64,000 bases of DNA from Macrosoma leucophasiata (Eukaryota; Arthropoda; Insecta; Lepidoptera; Hedylidae). Position 1 is the stretch's first letter, and each line of letters opens with the position of its first letter. Under the pieces are notes generated by a model. It did not search any database. It was given only the letters and a program-made list of their open reading frames with translations, and had not been told where the DNA came from. Below, piece after piece: positions 1 through 11,800 of the stretch. The DNA is taken from the NCBI GenBank assembly GCA_036365455.1, contig JAWQUS010000022.1:1550001-1614000 (forward strand), read 5' to 3'. The translations under genes and the position numbers were made by a program.

Positions 1-838
1 CCCAACTCCCAGCGTCCCGACGTAGAGCGTCTCGACGCCCAGCGTCCCGACATCGAGCGTCCCGACGCCCAGCGCTTCGACGTCGAACGTCCCGACGCCC
101 AGGGTCCCAAAGCCAAGCGACCCGATACCCAGCGTCCCGACGCTCATGATCCCAAAGCTTAGCGACCCGACGCCCAGCGTCCCGAGATCGAGCGTCCCGA
201 CGCCCAGCCTCCCGACTTCCAGCGTCCCGACGTCGAGCGTCCCGACGCCCAGCGCTTCAACGTCGAACGTCCCGACGCCCAGGGTAATAAAGCCAAGCGA
301 CCCGACACCCAGCGTCCCGACGCTCATGATCCCAAAACTTAGCGACCCGACGCCCAGCGTCCCGTGATCGAGCGTCCCGACGCCCAGCCTCCCGACTTCG
401 AGCGTCCCGACTTCGAGCGTCTCGATGCCCAGCATCCCGACGCCCAGTGTCCCGCCGTCCAGCGTCCCGAGATCGAGCGTCTCCACGCCCAGCGTCCCGA
501 GATCGAGCGTCCCGACGCCCAGCGTCCCGACGCCCAGTGTCCCGCCGCCCAGCGTCCCGAGATCGAGCGTCTCGACGCCGAGCGTCCCGACGCCCAGCGT
601 CACGACGCCCAGCGTCCCGACGCCCAGCGTCCCGACGCCCAGCGTCCCGAAGCCCAGCGTCCCGACGCCCAGCGTCCCGACGCCCAGCGTCCCGACGCCC
701 AGAGTCCCGACGCCCAGCGTCCCGACGCCCAGCGTCCCGACGCCCAGCGTCCCGACGCCCAGCGTCCCGACGTCGAGCGTCCCGACGCCCAGCGTCCCGA
801 CGTCCAGCATCTCGACGCCCAGCGTGTTGTTTTTTTAA
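1..838. repeat. 15-bp minisatellite, about 55 units
   Basis: Tandem unit close to CCCGACGCCCAGCGT with scattered substitutions, starting before the window. Because the unit is a multiple of three and free of stops, several frames on both strands stay open, which gives low-complexity ORFs that are not believable genes. It ends abruptly at a T-run at 829-836. Confidence 0.95.
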
Positions 839-1054
839 GATCCAAAATTAACCAAAAGTTATATCACATGGTGTAAAAAATCAACAATTGAAATTCAATT
901 GTGTCTCGCCGCCGGTGGCCGTACGATCCTTGAAGGATTAATTACGAATACGAAATAATCGAAATAACGTGTTACTTGACTCTGGCAATATTCGTAGCAG
1001 CGATGCCATAACAACTGAAAAGAAACTACTAAAATAAAGTTGAAGACAATTTTT
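839..1054. other. Non-coding, with a RET-J 3' fragment
   Basis: No exon seen. About 945-1011 matches the 3' end of the RET-J retroposon family (ends GCGATGCCATAA). A short palindrome CAATTGAAATTCAATTG at 887-903, with adjoining GC-rich bases, recurs inverted near 26300-26345. Confidence 0.5.
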
Positions 1055-1302
1055 TATGTAATGGCAAACAAGCACGCAGTTTACATTGATATTAAGTGAT
1101 GACTGCAGCCTATAAACACTCACACAAAGACCAAGGTCAAAGTGCAGATGCGTTAACACTCCTGAGGCCTAAGGTGTTATAAATTTTAGGGCCGTATATT
1201 ACCACCTGACCGGAACACGATAGTGCTGAACGCTACCATTTAGCGGCAAGTAGGCGATGTCTACGCCCACGAGCTCCGTCACTGAAGCTCTACCATGAGT
1301 AA
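1055..1302 (-). repeat. SINE-A copy
   Basis: Matches the family seen throughout the window. The sense strand is minus, running from a diverged GGTAGAGCTTCAG start to a GCTTGTTTGCCA 3' end. Confidence 0.8.
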
Positions 1303-1959
1303 AACATGTAGATTCTTTGGAGAATATGGAGAAGTACTGAGAGACGATACCCCAATTGTGTCTTACTATGCATAATATTATTTGTAGAACCTTCACAACC
1401 TTCAAGAAAGCAAACAATACGGATAAACAACCACTGTTTAAACAAAGCATGTATTTCCTTATTTAAACTGAAAGTCTTAAAAGATGGGAACACATACCTA
1501 CTTATAAAACGGAACCGGTTTTTTTTAAACTAAACAAAACAATTAAATATAATATCGCCAATAAATTGTAGTTAATTTATTCAAATCACCTTTGTGATGG
1601 AAAAGTTTATTAGTTGTGTTGTTTATCTGTGGGGTATTGGGAGTTCCCCATTGATTTTATGTCTAAGTGTAAATAGTAATTGATTCACACGTCTTCATCC
1701 GTGTCGATTTTAATTAATTCTATACATTTGCCCTTAATAGAAAAAGAAAATGTTTTTTATTTCGTGTAAGATTTTACAGCCGTTTTCGAAACGGAATTAG
1801 AAATCACTCAGAGAGTATAATCATTACATAAAATAAAAGTAAAACAGATATGAAATAAATTATAATACGAATAAAAAACTCCCAGGAAGTTCAAGGAACC
1901 TTACCATTCATCCACCGTCCGTCCGAGTGTCCATCTGTCCACAGATTAGCTAAGACACC
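1303..1959. other. AT-rich non-coding stretch
   Basis: No exon, RNA gene or recognised repeat seen; only short runs of A or T. Confidence 0.5.
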
Positions 1960-2182
1960 ATTTACTATAAATATTGGGCTTTTACCATTTTCTGGAAGGT
2001 TTCCTGGAAGTTTGGTAATGTGCCCGGAGATGGCAACAGGCTCGCCACATGTTACATGGGCCAAAACGTAACCGGCGAATCGTGGGTGTCTGTATGTATT
2101 ACAAGTACATGACACACGAGTGTATGCTTGAATGCATGCATTTACCTCTGCCTACCCCTTCGATTATTACAGGCGTTAGCGC
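1960..2182 (+). repeat. SINE-C 3' part (5' truncated)
   Basis: Shares the body of the tRNA-headed SINE-C (GTAATGTGCCCGGAGATGGC, then CCGGCGAATCGTGGGTGT and ACCTCTGCCTACCCCTTCG) but lacks the tRNA-like head. Confidence 0.75.
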
Positions 2183-2199
2183 TTTTTTATTTTTAATAA

Positions 2200-2613
2200 A
2201 TATTGCACATCGAGCCTAGGAAGGAGACTTCGGCTTATTCCGGGTCTGTAGAGCGTTATCTCTTTCGCACCGTACCCATTTGACGTTTGTCAAACATTTT
2301 GATCAAGTTTTGCCCAAAACCACAACGCGGACACTCCGCCAAAATTCCATACAGACGCTTAATTTGGTTTCTATTACACAGACATCAATCAGTGACGTGT
2401 ATTTACACACGCACCTGTGTGCGTAGCACGTACAAAATACCAACCGTAGCCCATAAGAGGGGAGGAGGTTGAGTGATGCGGGGAAATCGGGCGGGACGTC
2501 GAAGTGTCCATTCTGTACGTAGTATTATTACATATTCTCTGGTGCAGCAGAGATAACGCTCTACGAAGTCGAAACGAGCCGATCGTCTCTTTCGTAGGCT
2601 CGATGTGCAATAT
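2200..2613. mobile_element. MITE-2 copy, split by MITE-1
   Basis: Terminal inverted repeats TATTGCACATCGAGCCTA (2201) and GGCTCGATGTGCAATA (to 2612). The middle is interrupted by a MITE-1 copy at 2322-2541, so MITE-2 is the older insertion. Confidence 0.8.
2322..2541 (-). mobile_element. MITE-1 copy nested in MITE-2
   Basis: Full-length 220-bp copy running from GCGGACACTCCGCC to CATATTCTCT, inverted relative to the copies at 32335 and 38972. Confidence 0.8.
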
Positions 2614-2685
2614 AAAATGTTGAATACTGTGACTTCAAATGCCTTTCCATGCAAATCCGTTATCAAAATTATTAATTTGTTGCAG

Positions 2686-2807
2686 GGCATCAGAAGGATC
2701 GTTCTTCCCACCACGATCAGTCACCAAAGAGGACACAGTGTACGTATACGACAAGGATCTGTGCCGGATATTACCACTCACCTACAGAAAGGATGTATAT
2801 AAAGATG
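2686..2807 (+). CDS. CD36-family exon: GSFFPP...DLCR segment
   Basis: Acceptor TTGTTGCAG ends at 2685; donor GTAAGT at 2808. The 122-bp exon enters and leaves in phase 1 and encodes SEGSFFPPRSVTKEDTVYVY then DKDLCRILPLTYRKDVY. This is the conserved CD36 ectodomain stretch in which the Cys of DLCR is usually disulphide-bonded. A preceding exon must exist off-window. Confidence 0.93.
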
Positions 2808-5800
2808 GTAAGTGAACACAATAGTTTTACCAAATTCCGAGTGCGAAATTTTCAGTAAATGGTACCACTGGTGGTAGAGTTCCAACAAGCCCTCTGACAA
2901 GGTTAAACGACTGCTATCTGCCACTAGCGGTCACCCATCACACACCCGACCGCGGCCGTATCGCTTAACCGAGTAGGTCGCTTACGATCTACACCAGCCG
3001 CGGCGCCATGCGCGCTTCCCGTTCATATTACGTCACGTCAAATATCGGAATTTTCGAGACCCCACACAAAGACTAGAGGTCAAAATGTAGATGCGTTACC
3101 ACTTCTGAGTCTAAGGTGTTATGCCTCTGGGCCGGAAATTACAGGGCCATACATTACCACCTGACCGGAACACGATAGTGGTGAACACTACCATTTGGCG
3201 GCAAGCATATTAGGTAATGCGGTGGTACCTACGCCCGCGAGCTCCGTCACTGGAGCTCTACCACCAGTTAAATCACTAGAATATCTCATTTCCTCTTGTT
3301 TGCTACATATCTTGTGGAACGAACTTCCCTCTGAGGTGTTCCCTAGGTGCTACAAATATGGGGTCCTTCAAAAATAGCGTCAAAAGAGTCCTTCAGGGCT
3401 GGCAGCGCGTTGGCAACTCCCCTGGTGTTGCAAGTGTTCATAGGCGACGGTGACGACTTTCCATCAGGTGGCCCGTCTGCTTGTCTGTCAGCCTAATGAC
3501 ATAAAAAATATATATCTAAGCTTGGAAACATTTTAGGCATCCAAGCCGGCCTCTACACACCAGACAGCGCAGCATTCGAGTCAGCCGACATCAACCCAGA
3601 CAACCAGTGCTATTGCGAGGGGGAGAAGTGTCCCCCCCGAGGTCTGCAGAACATAAGCCCGTGCCAATACAGTAAGTAAGGTCCTGGTCATCATCATCAT
3701 TTCAACAGAAAAACCTTTGACTTTCAGCAACCATCCTACTAATACAGTAGAAGCTCTTTATTCGCGCTTCCTTCATTCGCGTTTTCACTATTCGCGGATT
3801 GAAAAAGTGCGACTCAAGTCCTATTTTTTTTTTTTTTTTTTTATGTAATGAAAGAGGCAAACAAGCGTGCAGTTCACATTGATGTTAAGTGATGACTGCA
3901 GCCTATAGACACCCACACAATGACCAGAGGTCAAAATGCAAATGCGCTGCCACTCCTGAGGCATTAGGTGTTATGCCTCTGTGCCGGAAATTACAGAGTA
4001 CATTACCACCTGACCGAAACACGATAGTGCTGAACACTACCATTTAGCGGCAAGTATATTAGGTAATGCGGTGGTGCCTACGCCCGCGAGCTCCGTCACT
4101 GGAGCTCTACCACCAGTATATATATACCTATTTTCGCGGCCTAAGATTTTTTATTCGCGGATTGAATCGCTACATCGGTACATATAGTTATATGTCTGCA
4201 TTCGGTATCCGTTGTCAACGCTGCAACTGCTGCAAGAGAAAAATGAATTAGACATAATTACAGCTACGCCTTGTTTGTGTTTTCGAAAGCTAACGGCGTT
4301 GTTTGTATCGTTCGACGGTTCCTTTGAGGTAAGTCGCCTTCGCCGCGGTCGGTGTTTTTAAGTAGGTATGTAAACAGAATCAGAATCAGAATCAGAAACT
4401 CATTTATTCATTTAGGGTGACAGGCACCTCTTATGACACGTCAAAAACAAACAAAATAAATTAAAGCGAATAACAATTGATATACATGTCAAACAAGATA
4501 AAAAATATATGTAAAGTCAAGAATATCACTAAGATAAAACTAAATGTAATAAACTAATGTAAAAGTATATCAGTAGAATGTCTCTTTTCCCCTTTACAAA
4601 CTGATAACAAAGAGTAAAAAGAAAAGAAAAAGAGTTATTCTTTGTCATTCACCGGCAAAGTTCCAAAGGCCAATATGATCTGAGAAAAACTTGCCGGAAA
4701 AAACTCAGTCGGCTCTTTTAAAAATATCTCTTAGGCATATTGTTACAATTTTCCATAATTTAAACAAGCTTAAAATTAACAATATAATATCAACATTACA
4801 CTTTGATTATTACATTTAACGCCTTTGTGGAGCTAGATCAGCATTTAGCCAAACATTTCTATCCTTGAAACAATCTGAAAATTATGATAAAACAAACTTG
4901 TTACTCAAAACATTAAGTATATTATTGTATGCTGCTACAATTGGGTCATTGCCTAAACCTGAAGATATTATGTAACTTATCAAAATGTATGGTCAAAAAC
5001 TTAATTAAACTGATTTTTTATGTTGGTTTTTTCTTTTATTTCGCCGCTTAGGAACGTATCTTCTATAAGTCTTTGTAAAGGAGATGTTGCAAAAATGTAT
5101 GGACCTCCGGCCATGTATTGTACACAATATCATTAAACAGGCAAAATCAATATAAAAACGATTTTTACTGCATATTTTCACTTATTTAGCTTTGTTTGCA
5201 GTTACAAAACATTATTTGCAGTTAGAATTGCAACTCAAAACCAACATGGCGAATATGGCGGGCGATGTCATTTTGACATTTTCATGTTAAAATTATATTT
5301 TGAATATAGTGCTTGGAGAAAAAAGTAATATTTTCTAAATACTATCAAAATCGATTGATCCCAAGTGTCGTATGTATCGCCGCCATGTTTTAACATAGTT
5401 GAAAAGGATAAAATCGTTTGAATTAAATGTAATTGTAACTCTAATATATATTCTTGAATAAATTAATTGTATTTTTTTCGGATTCTTCTTTAATTTACCC
5501 ATTTTTTGAGGACGTGTACGTGGACGTGCCCAGCTCGCAACATCTCCTTTCCATTCCTTATTCGCGATTTCTATATTCACGGCATATTTCTGGAACGTAT
5601 ACCCCACGAATAAAGAGCTTCTACTGTATTACAAATGCGAAAGATTGTTTGTTACTCTTTCACGTAAAAACTACTGGATTGACTGAACGGATTCTAATGA
5701 AATTTTACAATAATATACGAGTAGCTTATACATCAGAAAAACACAGGCTACAATTGATAAAGATATTGTGTATATCTTAATCCTGCGCAGACAAATTCGC

Positions 5801-8800
5801 GAGCACCAGCTAGTATCACAAAAAAAAACATGAACTGCATGCTTATTTGCTACCTTCGTTTCATAAAAAAAACTATCACGGAAGCAACTAAGGCTATATG
5901 CGGCTCATTTGCATTTTTACCAACCGTCGGTTTTTGTGTACCTACATGTCTATAGGCTGCAATATCACTTACTTACCATCAATGTGAACTGCATGCTTAT
6001 TTAGCATCTCATAAAAAAACACAATACTGACACTCGTATCTATAAACAAGTAACTACTTGTTACTTAGTAATTACTTAGTCAAGCAATTACTTAAGTAAA
6101 CTTTCAATTAGTAAACTGTTCTATTCTATAGTGAAGTAATGGACATTACTTACTTGAGAAAAGATCGAAGTAATATTTAACACTCACGATGATTTTGCAT
6201 AAGCAATAATTGCCTATCCTAACGTATTTGTGTACTATTAAATTTTATAATATCAATAAATATGGGTTTTTAATCGTTTAGATTGGTCTAAAGTTAATAA
6301 AAATAAACAACTAAGTTTCTACTTATTCAATGGTGTGCGTGATGTAGACGAGAGTCAAGCGGCAGCAAGCAGGTACCTATGCAAAAAAATCTCGGCCAGG
6401 CGATGAGACGATTGTCAAGCGAGTTGAACATAGCCTCAACTATCGCGACATCTAAAAATTACCACTTCCTTATTTGCTATTTAATACAATACTGTACTGT
6501 ATTACAGTATTAATCCTTACCAAAATGAATGCTTTTGTACAATAAGTAGGTATTTTGGTATACTACACTGTATTAGTAAAATGTATATATATCTGAGAAT
6601 GTGTCGTGAGAAATAGTAGATACGCATGAAAATAAATTTAATTCAAACGCGTTGCTCACACCGACGATGGCACCCGACTGTTTCTTATTTTTATGTTTTT
6701 GTGCCGCAATGGCTTCAACATTTATGGTACGGCAGAACGACGTTTGCCGGGTCATCTTATATAGTTACTCACACCGATGATTGGATTTGCTTGATGATTT
6801 TTTTTTGCTTGATTATTTTTTGGTAAGGTATAAAAACTAATGTAGAATACTTTTTTTGAAAGAAAAAAAAAATAAAAAATGCGAGCGAAGACGCGAGTAA
6901 TAGCTATATACGTTACATGATGTTAATAAAAAGGTATGTTCTATTAACTCCGTGACCAACACTATCAGAAAACAAAACACGCGACAATTTAATCTCAAAA
7001 TGTATTGAATTAACGTTTACTTGAGAGACAAGATTTTACTTAAGTAATGAAATCCATGACTATTACTTCGCGGAGAATTCTAACTTTTAACAGTTCTTAC
7101 TTCGATCAAATTCTTGTCTATTGCATAAAAATGGGTGCTTGAGTAATTACTTCTACTCAAGTAATTACTTTGACTTGACTATAGATACGAGTGTCAGTAT
7201 TACATAAAAAAGGACACAAATCTTGAGCTTACTCAAATTCCACTTTTAAAAAAAAATGACGGATTTGTTTTGTTATTATCATAACATTATAAATACAATT
7301 AATTACAATTATTTTATTAAAAAAAAAACCTTAAATAAACTATTTTTAAACTCACTTTACCTACACTCATTTTTACTATTCCAATTATTCACCAAAACAC
7401 TCTTGCTTAACTTTTCTGGTAGTTTAGTTTTCAGTTCTACTATTTCCTTGATTCTAGATGCACCAGTCTACCTGTCTTACCCTCATTTCTATGATGCCGA
7501 ACCCTCACTCTTAGAAAACTTCGAAGGTCTGAAGCCAGATAAAAAAAAACATGAAAGCTACTTCATGATACAACCTGTAAGTATAATTTTCTGAATTTCA
7601 AAACATACGAATAATAATAACAGACCAAGGCTGACCTACCATGACCAAATAGGTCGAGTTCTGTCTGATGGTGGGGTCAAGTCTTAGGAATCGGCGTGCA
7701 TGTATGAAGAGAATGATGAAGGTAGACGAGGCACGAGAGGTTTGTCAGAACCGGGATGTCTGGCGCTCTACACTCTCTGCCTACCCCGTTAGGGACCTGG
7801 CGTGAAGATACATACATACAAACATACGAATAATTCTTCTTAATTTAATTTTCTTTCTTAGTATTATTATACAGGGTTAAATATATCTAATGCATGAATC
7901 GTCAAAGGTGAGTTAGGTACGTTAAGACTAACAACTTTTGTTCTATGACTTTTTCCAAAACGCAGTACATCACATCATCATCATTTTGACGTGACAACGT
8001 CTTAAATTAGGTTGCGGCTCGGAGTCACTCATGAAAAAGTGTAACGCCCGGTAACGTAACGATGAGTCACCGAACGAGAGAGAGGCCTGCCGGACCGGCG
8101 AATGCCTTTCTACCGAGAAAAAGACGTTGTCACGTAAAATCTTCGCCCGTAAAACCGACTTTACAGGCAACCAGTTTTTTTGCTTGTCTATCGCATTGGG
8201 TTTGCCCAACCTGTAATGATAGATTTAAGTATGATAAATAAATAAAAAATAAATAAGAAATAAAATAGTTTCAAATGGGACTTCTATCAATTGTAAGCAC
8301 TACGTTTCATAGGTATAATATATTTTTACATAGGTACAGCTGTTTACGCAACGTGAAGTTAAGAAGTATTAGAACTGCAAATTCTATTTATTATTTTTGT
8401 ATGGTAAAAAAAATATTGAATTAAAAAAAGTTGTACTACAAAAGTGTTAGTCTTGATGAGCCGAAGCTTCCCTTTAAGAATTATGCGCTGGTTACAAATA
8501 ACCCTGTATAAATTATGTGTCACGATGTTTGTCCACGATATACTCCCGATTTTAATCAAATTTTTAGCACAGTATGCAGTTTGACCCAACTTGAAAGATA
8601 GGATAGCGTACATCTCAATTGATAGTCGCAATATTATTTTATTGCAAATTATTTGTTAACTATCCGATAGCCACGATTATGTGTTAGTTCCAAACGATTC
8701 CAACAGATGTCGATACCTGTTGACTGGATTGAGTAAGTATTCAAAAGATGGCGCTAATATAACAAAAACTTCTAGTAATGAATGTCTTTTGTCTGCTAGT

Positions 8801-11800
8801 ATACAATCATAGCTTCGATTTTGGTTCCATTTACGAATAGAAACTAACTGGAATCATAACAAACACACACACTTTTCGCATTCGATTGGTCGCGACAAGG
8901 TCATTTCGAGATGCAAGGAAACGTCCAATAGCCTGACGCTCTACGGTGTGTCCTATTTATGCGCCGCTTACGGTGTGTCTTTTTACATGGAATCAATTTT
9001 TGGCTTAGCTTCACTTCTTGTCATTATTATTCGTAGTTCGAGGCATAGGTAGAGGTACATAGGGTGGAATTTCAGTTTTATTTTCTTGCGATAGAACGAT
9101 TTGCCTTCAATTATATTATTGAACCAGCTAGTCGTGGGCACAGTCATGTCCCTGTAATAACTAAAACAGAGATAAAATAAGTAATGATTTGAACTTGTAG
9201 CGTCCACTACATTAAGGCGCCAACTAGTGGAATACAATGAAACCTTACAGTACTTGTCTAGTACGATAGATGGCGTGCAGTCAAATTACATCGCACATAC
9301 GAAGATTTAACAAGAGTTGGCATATATACAACTTCCCAACGGCAACGGTTGGGCCGCGGCCCGCCAGGCGCTATCACATCGCCTGGTCGGAGGATCCTCC
9401 CTTTTCGCCGGAGGAACACTTCCAACCGTTCCTCCACAAACTTTGAACTCTGGTGTTTGTGTGGGTGCCTATAGACTGCACAATGCTTGATTGCCACCTT
9501 CATAATAATATCATAAAAAAATAAAGCGTGTATTTACACTGACATAAGAGATTAACAAAACAAACAAGTCATCAAATTTATTCCAACAAGGTGTAAATTC
9601 ATTTGTTTTTTTAAAGCCAATATTTTTCCGACTTTTTTTTTCAAACGCTCTTGTCCTTACATTTACTTAATTTGTTTTCAGACGAACTAGTTTTGACTAC
9701 ATATATTAGTTTGACTATCACCTGACAGACATGACAGGCACCTCTTATGACACGTCAAAATCAAACAAAATAAATTAAAGTGAATAACAATTGATATACA
9801 TGTCAAACAAGATAAAAAATATATGTATAGTCAAGAATATCATTAAGATAAAACTAAACATAATATACTAATCTAAATAAGTATATCATTAGAATGTCTC
9901 ATTTTAATGTCTCCCCTTTACAAACTGATAATAAAGAGTAAAAAGAAAAGAAAAAGAGTCATTCTTTGTCATTCACCGACAGAGTTCCAAAGGCCAATAT
10001 GATCTGAGAAAAACCTGCCCAAAAAAACTCAATCGGCTCAGTCGGCTATAGACTATATTAGTCAAAACTACTGCCTTTTTTTATGTATTGAAAGTGGCAA
10101 ACAAGCATGCAGTTCACATTGATGTTAAGTGATGACTGCAGCCTATAGACACCCACACAATGACCAGATGTCAAAATGCAGATGCGCTGCCACTCCTGAG
10201 GCCTAAGGTGTTATGCCTCTGTGCCGGAAATCACAGGGCCGTACATTACCACCTGACCGGAACACGATAGTGCTGAACACTGCCATTTAGCGGCAAGTAC
10301 GCCCGCGAGCTCCGTCCTTGGAGCTCTACCACCAGCCTTTTTTCAGTCCAATGACTGAACTGTACTTTTGAACAGTTAAACATTATGACTTACAGAATCG
10401 AAGAAAAAATATTGCACATCGAGCTTAGGAAGGAAACTTCGTCTTATTTCGGGTCTGTAAAGCGTTATCTCTTTCGCACCTTACCTATGATGTTTATCGA
10501 CCATTTAAATCATGTTTTGACCGATACCGGACTATCAGTGCTTACGTATTCTATGTATTTATTTGCATAAAATGTAAGTAACAGTTTAAGTAACAAATAA
10601 GGTTATAATTAGTGATAGCCTTATACATAATTGTTTTATATTATTTCGCATTAACACATGCTTGTGAAATATTTTTTAAGGAAAAATGGAAAGAAAAATT
10701 TGACTTCAGGCGAGACTCGAACTCGCGGCCTACTGGGAATCTAGTCCAGCCGCTCTTCCAATTGAGCTACTGAAGTCCTGCCCGATTTGTCAAATCTTTC
10801 CTTCACATTTATTGCATTGCTTTATGGTAGCAGCAGCGCCATCTATTGCCAACTATGCTAGTTAGGCAACCGATATAATAGACTTTCCAGTTTATTGAAT
10901 ATCGTAAAGAAGTCGCTTTTACCCTTAATAATTGTTTTATATTATTTCGCATTAACACATGCTTGTGAAATATTTTTTAAGGAAAAATGGAAAGAAAAAT
11001 TTGACTTCAGGCGAGACTCGAACTCGCGGCCTACTGGGAATCTAGTCCAGCCGCTCTTCCAATTGAGCTACTGAAGTCCTGCCCGATTTGTCAAATCTTT
11101 CCTTCACATTTATTGCATTGCTTTATGGTAGCAGCAGCGCCATCTATTGCCAACTATGCTAGTTAGGCAACCGATATAATAGACTTTCCAGTTTATTGAA
11201 TATCGTAAAGAAGTCGCTTTTACCCTTAATAATTGTTTTATATTATTTCGCATTAACACATGCTTGTGAAATATTTTTTAAGGAAAAATGGAAAGAAAAA
11301 TTTGACTTCAGGCGAGACTCGAACTCGCGGCCTACTGGGAATCTAGTCCAGCCGCTCTTCCGATTGAGCTACTGAAGTCCTGCCCGATTTGTCAAATCTT
11401 TCCTTCACATTTATTGCATTGCTTTATGGTAGCAGTAGCGCCATCTATTGCCAACTATGCTAGTTAGGCAACCGATATAATAGACTTTGCAGTTTATTGA
11501 ATATCGTAAAGAAGTCGCTTTTACCCTTAATAATTGTTTTATATTATTTGGCAGTAACTTATGCTTGTGAAATATTTTTTAAAGAAAAATGGAAAGAAAA
11601 ATTTGACTTCAGGCGAGACTCGAACTCGCGGCCTACTGGGAATCTAGTCCAGCCGCTCTTCCAATTGAGCTACTGAAGTCCTGCCCGATTTGTCAAATCT
11701 TTCTTTCACATTTATTTCATTGCTTTATGGTAGCAGTAGCGCCATCTATTGCCAACTAGTTCGCGCGTTCGAGTCTCGCCTGAAGTCAATTTTTTATTTC

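Larger units (their letters stand above)
3745..5626. mobile_element. pogo/Tigger-like DNA transposon remnant with nested insertions
   Basis: Termini CAGTAGAAGCTCTTTATTCG and CGAATAAAGAGCTTCTACTG are inverted repeats flanked by TA on each side (3743-3744 and 5627-5628), as in Tc1/mariner-type elements; the terminal sequence resembles Tigger/pogo. Internal TTCGCGGATTG motifs repeat. No transposase frame was seen. SINE-A (3823), a LINE 3' end (4375) and MITE-3 (5077) are inserted in it. Confidence 0.75.

Noticed and set aside
146..876. Repetitive open frames (Pro/Ser- or Arg/Pro-rich) in the first kilobase
   Set aside because: They are the frames of a 15-bp minisatellite; no start context, splice border or conserved domain.
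7970..8209. Conserved short protein shared by 7985, 18143 and 35653
   Set aside because: All three lie inside copies of MITE-4; conservation reflects the repeat.
9258..9503. GC-rich 81-codon frame on minus
   Set aside because: Falls in a diverged SINE-A-like retroposon with an A-tail on plus.
10702..11680. Four true tRNA genes
   Set aside because: Acceptor, D and T arms are good, but the anticodon arm has a mismatch and extra bases and the same sequence is dispersed with retroposon tails and target duplications; a SINE head fits better.
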